Shown here piece by piece: positions 1 through 12,161 of a stretch of 64,000 nt of DNA (within the stretch, counting starts at the first letter, position 1; every line of letters starts with the position of its first letter). A program made the position numbers and the translations under genes. The notes below the pieces were generated by a model. The model did no database searches, was not told the DNA's origin, and saw only the letters and a list, made by a program, of their open reading frames with translations. Source of the stretch: Streptococcus devriesei DSM 19639 (GTDB taxonomy: Bacteria > Bacillota > Bacilli > Lactobacillales > Streptococcaceae); NCBI RefSeq assembly GCF_000423725.1, contig NZ_AUIN01000012.1:1-64000 (forward strand). The letters are read 5' to 3'.

Positions 1-1
1 C

Positions 2-289
2 CAGAAAAAGAATAGCCAACACTTTTTCGAGTTGATTCACGACTGCAAAGAGACGGTCAACACCCTATTTTTCACTGTTTTTAAGACCTTTGAAAAATAC
101 AGGCCCTATATTACGAACGCACTCGAGCTAGATGACTCAAACGCCAAGCTCGAGGCAACTAACAAGCTTATCAAAGATATCAAGCGTCAAGGGTTTGGTT
201 ATCGTAATTTCCCTAACTTCAAGAAACGGATTTATCTTATCTTGAACAGCAAAAAAGAGAGAACCAACTGGGTTCTCTCCAGAACTTAG
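2..289 (+). CDS. ISL3-family transposase, C-terminal fragment (cut by window edge)
   Basis: The reading frame is open from the window edge to a TAG at 287-289, giving about 95 C-terminal residues. The LELDDSNAKLEATNKLIKDI and KRQGFGYRNFPNFKKRI stretches match the conserved DDE-domain tail of ISL3 (IS1167-like) transposases, where the last catalytic Glu sits in the LEATN-type motif. A TTG at 32 could be mistaken for a start, but the frame continues upstream. Whether the gene is complete outside the window is unknown. Confidence 0.8.
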   Translation, partial: QKKNSQHFFELIHDCKETVNTLFFTVFKTFEKYRPYITNALELDDSNAKLEATNKLIKDIKRQGFGYRNFPNFKKRIYLILNSKKERTNWVLSRT

Positions 290-322
290 CTTTTCATCAC
301 CCACTATAGTTGACAAAGAGCC
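289..322. repeat. Terminal inverted repeat of the ISL3 element (right end)
   Basis: This sequence follows the transposase stop and reads as an IS1167-type end. Its partner repeat would be left of the window. The next gene, the V-ATPase D subunit, ends 36 bases away. Confidence 0.6.
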
Positions 323-357
323 AGAAAGAATAGCTTCTTCTAAAAAGAACAGGATTT

Positions 358-987
358 TTAATAATCTTTGACTTTCATGATACGAACGAGATTGGCCCGC
401 TCGGCTTCTTCAAGTTTGAGTTCGATATAATGAATGGTTTCTTTTAATTGCGGGATGGTTGAGTGCTCTAAGCCGTTAACACGGCGTCTGGTTTTTTCAA
501 TTTCATCCGCCATCAGCTGACAGGATTTTTCAACTTCCGCCAAACGCAGGAGCTTTTCCACCAAACCGTCCATTTTCTGAATAGTTGCATCCATTTCACT
601 GTTGGAGGCCAGATAACTGTAGACGACATCTCCTTCATCACTGCCGTAAGGACTGTCTATCTGGCTGTGCATTTTGGGAACAGTGACACTCATAATATTT
701 TCTTTTTCGATAAACAATTGAACCTGCTTTGTCGGAACCGCAAAAATTTCCTCCACCATCAGGTCATTTTCAAGCGATTTAGCCACAACGAAGTCCTGCA
801 TGTTGCTGACTAGGGCAGCTTCTACTTCCTGCCGGAGCCGATTATTTTCGCGAATCAAATCAACAAACCGACGCATGAGTTCATCACGTTTATCTTTAAG
901 CAGTTTGTGCCCGCGGGTTGCCGTTTTCAAGCGCTCCTTAAGATTGCTTAATTCCATTCGTGTCGGTTTGACATTTAAGCGTGCCAT
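358..987 (-). CDS. ntpD: V-type ATPase subunit D (central stalk)
   Basis: The protein has 209 residues, normal for V/A-ATPase subunit D, and opens with [20 protein letters not shown], the conserved N-terminal helix. Long helical stretches at both ends form the coiled-coil rotor shaft that couples A3B3 hydrolysis to the membrane K ring. The start is set by GGGAGGTGATAATCG before the ATG. It is the last gene of the operon here; E. hirae has NtpH and NtpJ genes after it, but this locus runs into an IS element instead. Confidence 0.95.
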   Translation of the reverse strand: MARLNVKPTRMELSNLKERLKTATRGHKLLKDKRDELMRRFVDLIRENNRLRQEVEAALVSNMQDFVVAKSLENDLMVEEIFAVPTKQVQLFIEKENIMSVTVPKMHSQIDSPYGSDEGDVVYSYLASNSEMDATIQKMDGLVEKLLRLAEVEKSCQLMADEIEKTRRRVNGLEHSTIPQLKETIHYIELKLEEAERANLVRIMKVKDY

Positions 988-1033
988 CGATTATCACCTC
1001 CCTTGAGCTTCTATGGACAGGAGCTCTTTTGAT

Positions 1034-2431
1034 CTAATCAGCTGTATTTTCTTGACTTTTAGGCAAGTATTGATCCAGCATATCATCTTTAATCCGCTTG
1101 AGTTCTGTTCGCGGCAGAATGGATAAAAGCTCCCAGCCCAGATTAAGGCTCTCTTCAATGCTGCGGTTGGTATAAAAGCCTTGATTGATATATTCTTCTT
1201 CAAAGCGATTGGTGAATTTGACATACAGTTTATCGGTTTCAGACAGGGCAGACTCTCCCAGCACTACAGCCAGTTCTTTTGCCTGCTTGCCTTGGGCATA
1301 GGCTGCAAAAAGCTGATTCATGGTTGCTGCGTGATCCCCGCGGGTCTTCCCTTCACCGGCTCCCTTGTCTTTTAACCGGGACAGTGACGGAAGCACATTG
1401 ATCGGCGGACGATAGCCGCTGTTATAAAGCTCATGTGACAGGATAATCTGGCCTTCTGTGATATAACCGGTCAAGTCAGGGATAGGATGGGTAATGTCAT
1501 CCTCAGGCATAGTCAGAATCGGAATCTGGGTAACAGAACCTTTTTTGCCGATCAGACGGCCGGCACGTTCATACAGCGTTGAGAGGTTGGTATAGAGATA
1601 GCCCGGATAACCGCGGCGGCCCGGAACTTCACGGCGAGCTGCAGAGACTTCACGCAAGGCTTCACAGTAATTAGTCATGTCCGTCATGATAACAAGAACG
1701 TGCATGTCCTTTTCATAGGCCAGGTATTCTGCTGTTGTCAGGGCAATACGCGGTGTTGCAATACGTTCGATGGCTGGGTCGTTAGCCAGATTGACAAAGA
1801 GCACCGACCGGTCAATCGCCCCTGTCTGACGCAGGTCATTCATGAAGAATTCAGCTTCTTCAAAGGTAATTCCCATAGCTGCAAAAACCACGGCGAAATT
1901 TTCATCAGAATTCAAAACCGTTGCCTGACGGGCGATCTGCGCTGCCAATTCATTGTGGGGCAGACCGGAACCCGAAAATACCGGCAGCTTTTGTCCGCGG
2001 ACAAGGGTATTGAGGTGGTCGATAGCTGAAATTCCCGTTTGAATAAATTCATCAGGATAGTCACGCGCTACCGGATTGATAGCCTGTCCGTCAATATCCA
2101 GATACTTTTCAGGAATCAGCTCGGGTCCGCCGTCAATCGGCTTACCCATACCATTAAAGATACGACCCACCATGTCTTCTGACACCGGCAGCTCAAGCGG
2201 GTGCCCTGTAAAGCGAACTTTGGCTTTTTCAAGGTTGATTCCGGATGAACCTTCAAACAGCTGCACCATGGCCTTGTCTTCCTGAACTTCCAGGACCTGT
2301 CCCTGGCGGAATTGACCATCGTGGAGCTTGATTTCAACCAACTCATTGTACTGGACACCTTCAACTTGATCCACAATCATCAAAGGGCCGACAACTTCGC
2401 TGACTGTACGATATTCTTTAAGAACACTCAT
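1034..2431 (-). CDS. ntpB: V-type ATPase subunit B (non-catalytic)
   Basis: 465 residues, from the ATG at 2431 preceded by GGGAGG; a longer in-frame reading to 2488 overlaps subunit A and has no ribosome site. The sequence opens [20 protein letters not shown] and contains [20 protein letters not shown] in place of a true P-loop, as expected for the regulatory B subunit, plus the conserved [21 protein letters not shown] segment. B alternates with A in the catalytic hexamer. One base separates it from ntpA, indicating tight translational coupling. Confidence 0.96.
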   Translation of the reverse strand: MSVLKEYRTVSEVVGPLMIVDQVEGVQYNELVEIKLHDGQFRQGQVLEVQEDKAMVQLFEGSSGINLEKAKVRFTGHPLELPVSEDMVGRIFNGMGKPIDGGPELIPEKYLDIDGQAINPVARDYPDEFIQTGISAIDHLNTLVRGQKLPVFSGSGLPHNELAAQIARQATVLNSDENFAVVFAAMGITFEEAEFFMNDLRQTGAIDRSVLFVNLANDPAIERIATPRIALTTAEYLAYEKDMHVLVIMTDMTNYCEALREVSAARREVPGRRGYPGYLYTNLSTLYERAGRLIGKKGSVTQIPILTMPEDDITHPIPDLTGYITEGQIILSHELYNSGYRPPINVLPSLSRLKDKGAGEGKTRGDHAATMNQLFAAYAQGKQAKELAVVLGESALSETDKLYVKFTNRFEEEYINQGFYTNRSIEESLNLGWELLSILPRTELKRIKDDMLDQYLPKSQENTAD

Positions 2432-2432
2432 G

Positions 2433-4208
2433 CTAGATACCTCCCTTTGCCAGCACTTGATGGATACTGTCGCGCACATCCTCAGCAAGCACCTGAATCT
2501 TTTCTATTTGATCTTCTGAAATATATTTGCTGCGGGCGATGCGGTTGCGAACATCAGCTGTTCCGTCCATAATTTCAGTGTAATAAGCCCCTAATTCCAA
2601 AGCTTTGCCGGCTTCGTCTGCAAAGGTCAAAATATTAGTCAGCATAGCTTCCTGCTTAGGGAAAGACGTAAAGGTATCAACTGTATCAAAAGCATTTTGC
2701 TGCAGGTAGTCCTCGCGAATCTGCCGAGCGACAGCCATGGTTAAGCGGTCTTGATCTGACAGTGAATCAATACCGACCAGACGCACGATCTCTTCAAGGC
2801 TGGACTCTCTTTGCAGAACATTCATGGCACGGGTCACCTTAGCAGCCCAGCGCGTATTTTGCACCTTGTCAATATACTTGCCAACCTCATCCTTATAAAG
2901 CGAGTATGAGCTCAGCCAGTTGATAGCCGGAAAGTGCCGGCGCTGTGCCAGCGGCGCATCCAGTCCCCAGAAAACCTTGACAATACGAAGGGTATTTTGA
3001 GTGACCGGCTCTGAAATATCACCGCCGGGAGGTGACACCGCACCGATAGCTGTAATCGTTCCCTCGCGTCCGTCACTTCCAAGCACACGCGCACGGCCAG
3101 CACGTTCATAGTATTCAGCAATACGGCTGCCAAGGTAGGCCGGATAACCTTCATCCCCCGGCATTTCTTCCAAGCGGCCGGACATCTCCCGCAGCGCTTC
3201 TGCCCAGCGAGATGTCGAGTCAGCCATGATAGCAACAGAATAGCCCATGTCACGGAAATACTCAGCAATGGTAATACCGGTATAAATAGAAGCTTCACGC
3301 GCAGCCACGGGCATGTTTGACGTATTGGCGATCAAAACTGTTCGCTCCATGATGGACTGACCGGTATTAGGGTCAATCAATTCCGGAAATTCATTGAGTA
3401 CATCGGTCATTTCGTTTCCGCGTTCACCGCAGCCGACATAGATAACAATATCAACATTGGCAAATTTGGCAATCTGGTGCTGAACAACCGTTTTACCAGC
3501 TCCAAACGGCCCCGGAACGGCAGCAGCTCCGCCTTTTGTGACAGGAAAGAACGTATCAATCACACGCTGTCCTGTCACAAGAGGCTCAACCGGAATCAAT
3601 TTCTGAGCGACCGGACGGCTCTTTCGAACCGGCCATTTTTGCATGAGCGTTCCCTTGAAAACAGAACCGTCAGCCTGTTCGATTTCATAGACAATATCAT
3701 CAACAGTAAAGTCACCTGCTGAAATCGCGATGAGTTTGCCGGATACCTTGTCGGGCACCAGAATACGGTGTTCAACAACCAAGGTTTCTTGGACAACTCC
3801 CAAAATGTCTCCGGAAACAACTTGGCTGCCGACTTCAAGACTTGGTTTAAAGGTCCATTTCACCTCACGGTCAAGACTTGGAATTGTGACACCGCGAATC
3901 AGAAAATCACTGTCTGTAGCTGTTTTAAAACGATCCAGCGGCCGCTGAATACCATCAAACATTTGTGAAATCAACCCCGGTCCTAATTCTACTGACAAAG
4001 GACTTCCCGTTGTAACAACAGGTTCACCCGGCCCAATACCGGATGTTTCTTCATAAACTTGAATAGAAGCCTGATCGTGGCGCATTTCAATGATTTCACC
4101 GATCAAGCCTAGATGGCCAACCCGGCAGATATCCTGAATGTTGGCCTCCTGCATGCCAGAAGCCACAACTAAGGGACCTGACACTTTTATAATTTTTCCT
4201 TGGCTCAA
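2433..4208 (-). CDS. ntpA: V-type ATPase subunit A (catalytic)
   Basis: 591 residues, typical of the catalytic subunit. The P-loop GPFGAGKT, the inserted bulge region characteristic of A subunits (about residues 110-190), [10 protein letters not shown] and the [20 protein letters not shown] segment are all present. Translation starts at TTG (4208) after GGAGG with 7 bases spacing, an uncommon start choice for so central a gene. Unlike its tightly packed neighbours it is preceded by a gap of about 230 bases that holds a hairpin repeat. Confidence 0.95.
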   Translation of the reverse strand: MSQGKIIKVSGPLVVASGMQEANIQDICRVGHLGLIGEIIEMRHDQASIQVYEETSGIGPGEPVVTTGSPLSVELGPGLISQMFDGIQRPLDRFKTATDSDFLIRGVTIPSLDREVKWTFKPSLEVGSQVVSGDILGVVQETLVVEHRILVPDKVSGKLIAISAGDFTVDDIVYEIEQADGSVFKGTLMQKWPVRKSRPVAQKLIPVEPLVTGQRVIDTFFPVTKGGAAAVPGPFGAGKTVVQHQIAKFANVDIVIYVGCGERGNEMTDVLNEFPELIDPNTGQSIMERTVLIANTSNMPVAAREASIYTGITIAEYFRDMGYSVAIMADSTSRWAEALREMSGRLEEMPGDEGYPAYLGSRIAEYYERAGRARVLGSDGREGTITAIGAVSPPGGDISEPVTQNTLRIVKVFWGLDAPLAQRRHFPAINWLSSYSLYKDEVGKYIDKVQNTRWAAKVTRAMNVLQRESSLEEIVRLVGIDSLSDQDRLTMAVARQIREDYLQQNAFDTVDTFTSFPKQEAMLTNILTFADEAGKALELGAYYTEIMDGTADVRNRIARSKYISEDQIEKIQVLAEDVRDSIHQVLAKGGI

Positions 4209-4222
4209 GATGTTTCCTCCAT

Positions 4223-4351
4223 TAAGATACAGCTCTCAAAACACAGCGTTAAAACAGACCGCAGCTCTAAAATCTTAGCTTTTATAGCTGTCTTTTGAAA
4301 AAACAGCTAACTGAGACAGCTCCGCCTATAATACAGTATTGAGCTGTGTTT
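4223..4351 (-). repeat. Hairpin element between V-ATPase G and A genes
   Basis: On the plus strand it begins TAAGATAC-AGCTC (4223-4235) and ends GAGCT-GTGTTTA (4341-4352). AACACAGC/GCTGTGTT arms also occur (4240-4247 and 4343-4350). Inside is a near-perfect 25-base hairpin (4285-4309, arms TAGCTGT/ACAGCTA). The AAGATAC end lies next to the ntpA ribosome site, exactly as in the repeats at 41671-42020 and 47521-48092, so I infer a diverged member of that family. No T-tract makes it a classic terminator. Confidence 0.55.
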
Positions 4352-4437
4352 ATGTTTAGAAAGTTCTTTCTTTTTGCTGACTTGAATTCTTTCGACTAAT
4401 CTATTTTTGCTCTTATGGTACCTCACTTGGCGAAGCA

Positions 4438-4758
4438 TCAGAGAATGTTTTGGCCGACGGCCTTTTCCACATTGTCCTGTACCCGCTGCAAACCAAGCCC
4501 TGTTGTTCCTTTGTGGGTCGGAATGAGGATAAGAGCCGGTGTGACCTGACTGTCATAGTAAGCAATCGTATCAGGAATTTCAGCAGCAATATCTTCTGTC
4601 AAATAAACGATACCATAGTCATTTTTGGCCAGCTTTCGCAGTTGATTAATGGCCTCCTGTGCCTGATTAACAGGAAAGGTCTGAAAACCTATCATACGAA
4701 AAGGCAGGATGGCATCACGATTTCCAATCACACCAATTTTGTATTTTTTACTGTCCAT
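4438..4758 (-). CDS. ntpG: V-type ATPase subunit F/G (ntpG type)
   Basis: 106 residues matching the short Rossmann-like stalk subunit (F in A-ATPase naming, NtpG in E. hirae). It begins MDSKKYKIGVIGNRDAILPF and includes YGIVYLTEDIAAEIPD, the hallmark of the family. It binds subunit D in the central shaft. The start overlaps the end of ntpC by 11 bases, indicating coupling. Downstream it is separated from ntpA by the hairpin element. Confidence 0.93.
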   Translation of the reverse strand: MDSKKYKIGVIGNRDAILPFRMIGFQTFPVNQAQEAINQLRKLAKNDYGIVYLTEDIAAEIPDTIAYYDSQVTPALILIPTHKGTTGLGLQRVQDNVEKAVGQNIL

Positions 4759-5764
4759 AAATCGGCCTTATCCTTTCCTTAACCAGCTCCAGCGGCAGCT
4801 GATTGCTGATTGCTGATAAAAGCAGACGTAAATTTTTAACCTCAAATTCCCGGCAGAGCAAGTAACGCGCTAAAACCAGCGGTCCTTCGACAGTGTATTT
4901 AGCCGGATCCAGCAGCTGAAACTGCATGAGGTCATAAAGATACTCTAATTCCACTGCTGATATGCTGCCTTGGCGCATTTTATCTTCAAATTCCGCCCAA
5001 TCCGTATTGAAATGGTTGGGATTAACTTGAGTGAACCAAGAGATGAGCTCCTGCTTTTCACCCAGCTCAATAAACTCTCTGGCTGAGAGACTCCCCTCGT
5101 CAGAAAGCAGCTGCATCATAAAACTCTGAGGCTTTCCCTGAGAGAGCGCACGCTGGACAGTGATAACATTGTAAAAATCAATCATCAATCTAATTGCCTG
5201 ACTGAAGACTTCTGACTCCAATTCCACCTGATTGGCCAGACGCTTTAAATGCTTGAAATAGGCCAAGTCTGTTCCGATTTCTAAAACCCGAATATCTTTA
5301 TAGTCCTCATATTCCGCCCATATCATAGCCAGTTCATTCACCATAAATTCCGGGAAATTTTCCGAACTAAAGGTTGAAATCAAATGCTCCAAAGCTTCCA
5401 AAGGCTGAGAGCCGATAGGAATTAGCAGATGCTTTAACTCCTGCTTGGTAGCTCTGGTTTTGAAGAAAACTTTAATGTTGTGGTAAACATAGCGCAGAGC
5501 AAACATGCTGACGATGTCCTGATCCGGCGATTCAGCAAAAGCCCAGGCATATTCCTTGGCCAGTCTTGATGTTAATTGCTGATCAATCAGATTGAGATCT
5601 TCTAAATCAGCTACTGACAGGCGGTAAGAGGTTGCCTGCAGCAAAAGCGCCAAGCTTTCAGTATCAGGAGCCTGCAGGAGTTTTTCAAATTGATCCAGAG
5701 TAATAAGCTCTCGTTCTTTAACACTGATAGTCGTGTTAATTTGTGAGAATTGACTTGCATCCAT
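4748..5764 (-). CDS. ntpC: V-type ATPase subunit C (d-type, stalk to ring)
   Basis: 338 residues, entirely helical in appearance, matching the V-ATPase C/AC39 family that sits as a socket between the D-G shaft and the K ring. The segment around DFYNVITVQRALSQGKPQSF is a typical conserved helix. AGGAGG precedes the ATG. It lies 11 bases after ntpE and overlaps ntpG. Confidence 0.92.
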   Translation of the reverse strand: MDASQFSQINTTISVKERELITLDQFEKLLQAPDTESLALLLQATSYRLSVADLEDLNLIDQQLTSRLAKEYAWAFAESPDQDIVSMFALRYVYHNIKVFFKTRATKQELKHLLIPIGSQPLEALEHLISTFSSENFPEFMVNELAMIWAEYEDYKDIRVLEIGTDLAYFKHLKRLANQVELESEVFSQAIRLMIDFYNVITVQRALSQGKPQSFMMQLLSDEGSLSAREFIELGEKQELISWFTQVNPNHFNTDWAEFEDKMRQGSISAVELEYLYDLMQFQLLDPAKYTVEGPLVLARYLLCREFEVKNLRLLLSAISNQLPLELVKERIRPIYGQ

Positions 5765-5775
5765 CTCAAATCCTC

Positions 5776-6360
5776 CTAATCCTCTTTGAAAATGTCAGCA
5801 GCAATACGAGAGCTCTCCTCTTTGTAGATCGAATCAATCAAGTTGGCATACAGGTAATTGTCATCAATTTTCCCAAGTGATATAACCAAACCGGCCTCAT
5901 CAGCAATAGGATGGTCGTCAAAGGTCACATGGGGAAAATCAGCCTGCAGCTGCTGCAAAACGCCTGAGTCCAATTTATCAGCCGTTAGCTGGCCAAACTG
6001 GACAGTAACTGCCCTTTGCCCGTATTTGCTAAGAACCTTTTTGACAAAGGACAATTCTTCTTCCTGACGCCAGTTTTCCATCTGTTCAAGAGCTGAAGCA
6101 AAGAGCTCTTTTAGGACTTTTTGCTTTGATACCAAGGTCGATTGGCGCTCTTGATTTTTGATTTGCTGAGCTTCTATTTGAAAGCTTTGATTGACTTCTT
6201 TCAGCTGACTTTGGCGCTCATTGGCTTTTTCTGTCTGAAGCTGCGCCTTGCGGTCTTCAAAATCGTTTTGAATTTGTTTTTTTGCAGCCTCTAATTTCAG
6301 CTGTCCTTCTTGATGTGCTTGTTCAATAATTGATGTCTTTAATGGATTTGCTTCACTCAC
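5776..6360 (-). CDS. ntpE: V-type ATPase subunit E (peripheral stalk)
   Basis: 194 residues with a GTG start (6360) placed 7 bases after AAGGAGG. The N-terminal half is a long charged helix rich in K, E and Q, which would form the coiled coil with the F/H-type subunit; the C-terminal half is the globular domain that caps A3B3. It is the stator element holding the catalytic head against rotation. ntpK lies 45 bases upstream. Confidence 0.92.
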   Translation of the reverse strand: MSEANPLKTSIIEQAHQEGQLKLEAAKKQIQNDFEDRKAQLQTEKANERQSQLKEVNQSFQIEAQQIKNQERQSTLVSKQKVLKELFASALEQMENWRQEEELSFVKKVLSKYGQRAVTVQFGQLTADKLDSGVLQQLQADFPHVTFDDHPIADEAGLVISLGKIDDNYLYANLIDSIYKEESSRIAADIFKED

Positions 6361-6405
6361 AAGACGTCCTCCTTCTTATCATTTTGCTGCGGTAAGAAGA
6401 TCAGT

Positions 6406-8870
<2,465 letters not shown>

Positions 8871-8881
<11 letters not shown>

Positions 8882-9194
8882 ACTTTTCTACCACCCTGTC
8901 CACAATTTGCTGAACGAGACCTGCCTTTTTATCCGACAGAACGGAGCGAACATGCTGATCATTTTTAGCAATCGTCTCTGCCAAACTCGCCTGCAGATCT
9001 GTTTTTTGCTGGGTTAATACTGCTTCTAGTTTTGATACCTGAAGTTTTGTTTCTTGGTCACAATCCAATTTTACTTGCTCTAAGTCCTCTGCAGACTGAG
9101 CACGGAGCGCCTGAATCTGGTTATCATAATCTGCCAGAACTGCCTTAGCTTCTGCTTCAATCGTCTGCATCGTTTCTAAAATGGAGTTTGCCAC
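8871..9194 (-). CDS. ntpF: V-type ATPase small stator subunit (G/H type, ntpF)
   Basis: About 107 residues, almost all charged helix, starting MANSILETMQTIEAEAKAVL. I place the start at GTG 9194 because AAAGGGGG lies about 8 bases upstream; a longer reading from TTG at 9212 would contain the ribosome site itself. It pairs with subunit E in the peripheral stalk. It is the first gene of the operon, with about 230 bases of non-coding DNA before it. Confidence 0.88.
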
Positions 9195-9373
9195 CTTGCC
9201 ACCCCCTTTCAACGTTATGTCTATTTTACCAAAATTCTGACAGCTTGAACCGCTAAAATTAAAGTTTTTTAGGATTTTTTGGCTGAAAATCGCATCGATC
9301 GCTGATGTGACTGCATATCAGTCTAATCCTTTCATTTTAATGACAGCCGCAAAGATGAACTGATGTCCCTTGC
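9195..9373 (-). promoter_or_regulatory. Upstream region of V-ATPase operon
   Basis: Non-coding DNA ahead of ntpF. A TAAAAT hexamer (minus strand, about 9220-9225) is the best -10 candidate; no convincing TTGACA partner is visible. No other structure was recognised. Confidence 0.35.
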
Positions 9374-9406
9374 AAAAAAACTCCTGCACAGTATATGCAA
9401 GAGTTT
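9374..9406 (-). terminator. Intrinsic terminator of the glycoside island
   Basis: On the minus strand an 11-bp stem (AAACTCTTGCA pairing with TGCAGGAGTTT, one G-T) with a 7-base loop is followed by a T run. It lies 18 bases beyond the last gene of the island. Confidence 0.85.
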
Positions 9407-9423
9407 AGGAACAGGCTGAAAAT

Positions 9424-9816
9424 TTAGGCAATAGTAACCTTGCGTGTATTGACCCCTTGGATCGGAATAGGGATGTAGGCAGTCCGTGTGATAACGGTCA
9501 GCTCAACATCGTGTTCACCAGCCGGAAGACCACCATCTTGGATAACCCGAATCTTCAAAGGAACATCATATTCCCATTTGTAGGTGGTCACAGTAGTCAT
9601 TTCATCAAGTGTGAACCAATCTTTTCCTTCTGCACTGCAGCGGATAGCCTCACGCGGTACTTCAGTCCCATCAACTTTAACACGAATATCGTTAACCATT
9701 GATAAAGGGATGGCACGGTAATAAGTAATATATGTTTCCAATTCAAAACCGACAGTTTTGCCGTCTACTACTGTATTTTTACAAGAATCCTTTTTAAAAA
9801 CATTATTATCAAACAT
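9424..9816 (-). CDS. C-glycoside deglycosidase beta subunit-like protein (DUF6379/CGDB)
   Basis: 130 residues, from ATG 9816 after AGGAGGGAACAA; a longer reading to 9846 overlaps the upstream gene. All-beta in character, it matches in size and pattern the small beta subunit of bacterial C-glycoside deglycosidases (formerly DUF6379; DgpB/CarB type): a FELETYITYYRAIPLSMVND motif, a middle hairpin region and a C-terminal ELTVITRTAYIPIP segment. In known systems this subunit has no activity alone and pairs with a TIM-barrel alpha subunit, here the gene 10 bases upstream. Substrate is not readable from sequence. Confidence 0.75.
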   Translation of the reverse strand: MFDNNVFKKDSCKNTVVDGKTVGFELETYITYYRAIPLSMVNDIRVKVDGTEVPREAIRCSAEGKDWFTLDEMTTVTTYKWEYDVPLKIRVIQDGGLPAGEHDVELTVITRTAYIPIPIQGVNTRKVTIA

Positions 9817-9826
9817 TTGTTCCCTC

Positions 9827-10831
9827 CTATCCTTCAATTTCAGCAATCAGGTCACGCAAGAGTTTTTGATGAGCAGCTACCTGTTCTTTTTCTACCATCG
9901 GATTGCCCGGCAAAATCCAGCGATTGCCTTCATATTCGGTTGCGACATAACCATCGTAATGATGATCGTGGAGATACTGCAAAATCTTCTTGTAGTCGAT
10001 AGAATATTCGATACCCTCTTCTGTCATTTCCCACAGTTTAAAATGAAAGTGCTTAATATAAGGCATCAATTCATCAAGTGCAGACAATGGTGTGTTTTCA
10101 TAGCCGTCTGCCAGCATAATGTAAGGCATGTTCTTAGGAGTTGCAAATTTTTCCAACTCAGGAACCATCTTACGGTCACGAGAAATTAAGTGTGTACCAT
10201 CAAGCCCTTTATCAAATTGTGCATTGAACAGATCAATCACACCGCGATCAACACCTAAAACTTTTTCATTGAAGTTATTAAAGACGCGTGGAATAGCATG
10301 GCAGAAAATACCTGTATCAACGACAATACCGCAGTAAGGCGAGTTGACGCGTTTCATTTCTTCAATGAATTTTGCTGTAGCGGGTTCGTTAAAACTCATA
10401 CCAGCATGAATTTCAAGGGCAAAGGCCACATCATATTTTTCTGCGTATGGAAGCAAGGGTTCAATGACGAAACTTGGCACCATTGACACCAAACGAATCA
10501 GCTTGAAACCAAGACGGTGAGCTAGCTTGATTTCATCAATCAGCAAGTCAACACATTCTTTTTCGGTTAAAGTACGGTTGTTATAAAGATTGGTGTTTAA
10601 GAAAACATCAGCACAAACAGGTCTTGATTTCGTTTTTGTCATGATGCGGTCCCACTCAGCCAAGGTTTCTTCACTTGGATGTGGCGTGCCATGCAGCATT
10701 TGGTCTGGTAAAATTTCAAATCCTTGCACTTGATTTTCATCAAGGTAGGCCATGATATCTTCCAAAGACATCCGGCCGTTCATAAATTCATCTTGTAAGC
10801 TATAAAGGCTTACAGCTGTTTTAATACTCAT
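9827..10831 (-). CDS. Sugar phosphate isomerase/epimerase-type TIM barrel, probable C-glycoside deglycosidase alpha subunit
   Basis: 334 residues from ATG 10831 (AGAGGGAAAT before it). The xylose-isomerase-like barrel carries putative divalent metal ligands in ALEIHAG, VVDTGIF, HFHFKLWEM and ATEYEGN. Its pairing with the adjacent CGDB-type gene, translated 10 bases downstream, is the arrangement of deglycosidase alpha/beta subunits, which cleave 3-keto-C-glycosides by Mn-dependent elimination. The alternative is a 3-keto-O-glycoside lyase or a plain ketose epimerase. Confidence 0.7.
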   Translation of the reverse strand: MSIKTAVSLYSLQDEFMNGRMSLEDIMAYLDENQVQGFEILPDQMLHGTPHPSEETLAEWDRIMTKTKSRPVCADVFLNTNLYNNRTLTEKECVDLLIDEIKLAHRLGFKLIRLVSMVPSFVIEPLLPYAEKYDVAFALEIHAGMSFNEPATAKFIEEMKRVNSPYCGIVVDTGIFCHAIPRVFNNFNEKVLGVDRGVIDLFNAQFDKGLDGTHLISRDRKMVPELEKFATPKNMPYIMLADGYENTPLSALDELMPYIKHFHFKLWEMTEEGIEYSIDYKKILQYLHDHHYDGYVATEYEGNRWILPGNPMVEKEQVAAHQKLLRDLIAEIEG

Positions 10832-10844
10832 ATTTCCCTCTTTT

Positions 10845-11759
10845 CTAAATGACAAACTGACGTAGATAACGTGTACTCAGTGCAATTGAATTACGCACAG
10901 CCTGATCATCTTTTTCAAAAGACCTGTCTTCAACTTCAATGCAAGTATAGCCATCAAAGCCAATATCAGTCAAAGCTGACACATATTTGCCCCAATCAAC
11001 ATCACCAAGCCCCGGCAATTTAGGACTCATATATTGAAGAGGCGTCGCCATCACACCGACATCTTTTAGCTTATCTGGGAAAAGCTTAATATCTTTGTAG
11101 TGTACATGGAAGATTTTGTCTTTAAATTCATACAAAGGAGCGATGTAATCAATTTGCTGCCAGACAAAGTGTGACGGATCATAGTTAATACCAAAATTGT
11201 CATAAGGTAAAATCTCAAATATCTGACGCCAGATAGCCGGTGTGGTAAAGAGATTTTGTCCGCCTGGCCATTCATCCTCAGTGAAAAGCATAGGGCAATT
11301 TTCAATGGCAATTTTAACACCCTTATCGGCTGCATATTCAATAATAGCCGGCCAAACTTTTTTAACTTCTTCTAAGTTTTCAGAAACAGGTTTGCTTGGC
11401 ATCCGGCCGATAAAGGTGGTCACCATATTAACGCCTATAAGCGCTGAGGCATCAATCACTTTGTAAAGGTGGTCAATAACAGTCTGACGTTTTTCCAAAT
11501 CTTCATCCAAAGGATTTGGGTAGTAAGCTAGTGAGGAAATTTCAACCCCTTTATCAGCAGCATAAGCCTTGAGCTCATCTGCTTTCTCCCTAGTCAAGTT
11601 GGCAACATCAATATGTGATACACCAGCGTAACGACGCGCTGCTTTTTCTTGCGGCCAGCAAGCCACTTCTACACATTCCAAACCATTTTCAGCGCAAACG
11701 TCAATCAATTCGTAAAAATTTGATTTATCCAAAATGGCTGACACTAATCCTAATTTCAT
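10845..11759 (-). CDS. Sugar phosphate isomerase/epimerase family TIM barrel
   Basis: 303 residues from ATG 11759. Metal-site motifs AIENCP, NYDPSHF, HVHYKD and CIEVED are those of the AP-endonuclease-2-like isomerase family (relatives of IolE and hydroxypyruvate isomerases). It precedes the presumed alpha subunit by 13 bases, so they are cotranscribed. In 3-keto-glycoside pathways such proteins act as hydratases or epimerases on the released keto sugar; that role is inferred here from context. Confidence 0.75.
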   Translation of the reverse strand: MKLGLVSAILDKSNFYELIDVCAENGLECVEVACWPQEKAARRYAGVSHIDVANLTREKADELKAYAADKGVEISSLAYYPNPLDEDLEKRQTVIDHLYKVIDASALIGVNMVTTFIGRMPSKPVSENLEEVKKVWPAIIEYAADKGVKIAIENCPMLFTEDEWPGGQNLFTTPAIWRQIFEILPYDNFGINYDPSHFVWQQIDYIAPLYEFKDKIFHVHYKDIKLFPDKLKDVGVMATPLQYMSPKLPGLGDVDWGKYVSALTDIGFDGYTCIEVEDRSFEKDDQAVRNSIALSTRYLRQFVI

Positions 11760-12161
11760 AGTTTCACTCTTTCTCTTTAATGGAAAGGGAGCCACTTAAG
11801 CATCGAGCTCCCAATATAGTTGTTTAGTTTAAAAACAATTTTCCTAGTCCAGTCCGCCTTATGTGGTTCGGCATGCCAGCAAACCTGCGGTTTCATGGCT
11901 AAATGAAAATCTTTCCATTTGCCTATATTGTTAGAAAAGCTAACAATTCTTTGACCACTGCGGCGACTGGCTTCAGGAATAACCTCATCGTTTTTATAAA
12001 TTGATAAACAGTTTTCCTTACTGTTTTTAAACTACTAAATGACTATAATAGCGTATAGTCAAATGAAATTACTTTCAGACAAGGAACTGAGATGCAGGTA
12101 TAACTAAAGTTAGGCAAGTTGACAGTGACACCGTATCCAAGTAATTTCAAAAGATTATTTC
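11760..12161 (-). promoter_or_regulatory. 400-base gap with palindromes inside the glycoside island
   Basis: No gene is visible. It holds an 8-bp-arm palindrome TGACTATA-N6-TATAGTCA (12040-12061) that overlaps a TTGACT -35-like hexamer on the minus strand; an 11-bp inverted repeat TGAAATTACTT/AAGTAATTTCA spaced over 12064-12149; a hairpin at 11927-11947 (ATTGTTAG/CTAACAAT); and a GGGAGC/GCTCCC hairpin (11787-11812) just before the next ribosome site. I infer a second promoter for the deglycosidase genes. Confidence 0.45.

Larger units (their letters stand above)
1..322 (+). mobile_element. Right end of an ISL3/IS1167-type insertion sequence
   Basis: The left edge carries the 3' end of a transposase gene followed directly by a terminal sequence (about 289-322) reading GGCTCTTTGTCAACTATAG on the minus strand, which resembles the ends of IS1167-like ISL3 elements. 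The left end of the element lies outside the window, so intactness and target duplication cannot be judged. It abuts the 3' end of the V-ATPase operon. Confidence 0.75.

Noticed and set aside
2432..2488. N-terminal extension of V-ATPase B subunit
   Set aside because: The extra residues are the subunit A frame read out of phase; GGGAGG points to the start at 2431.
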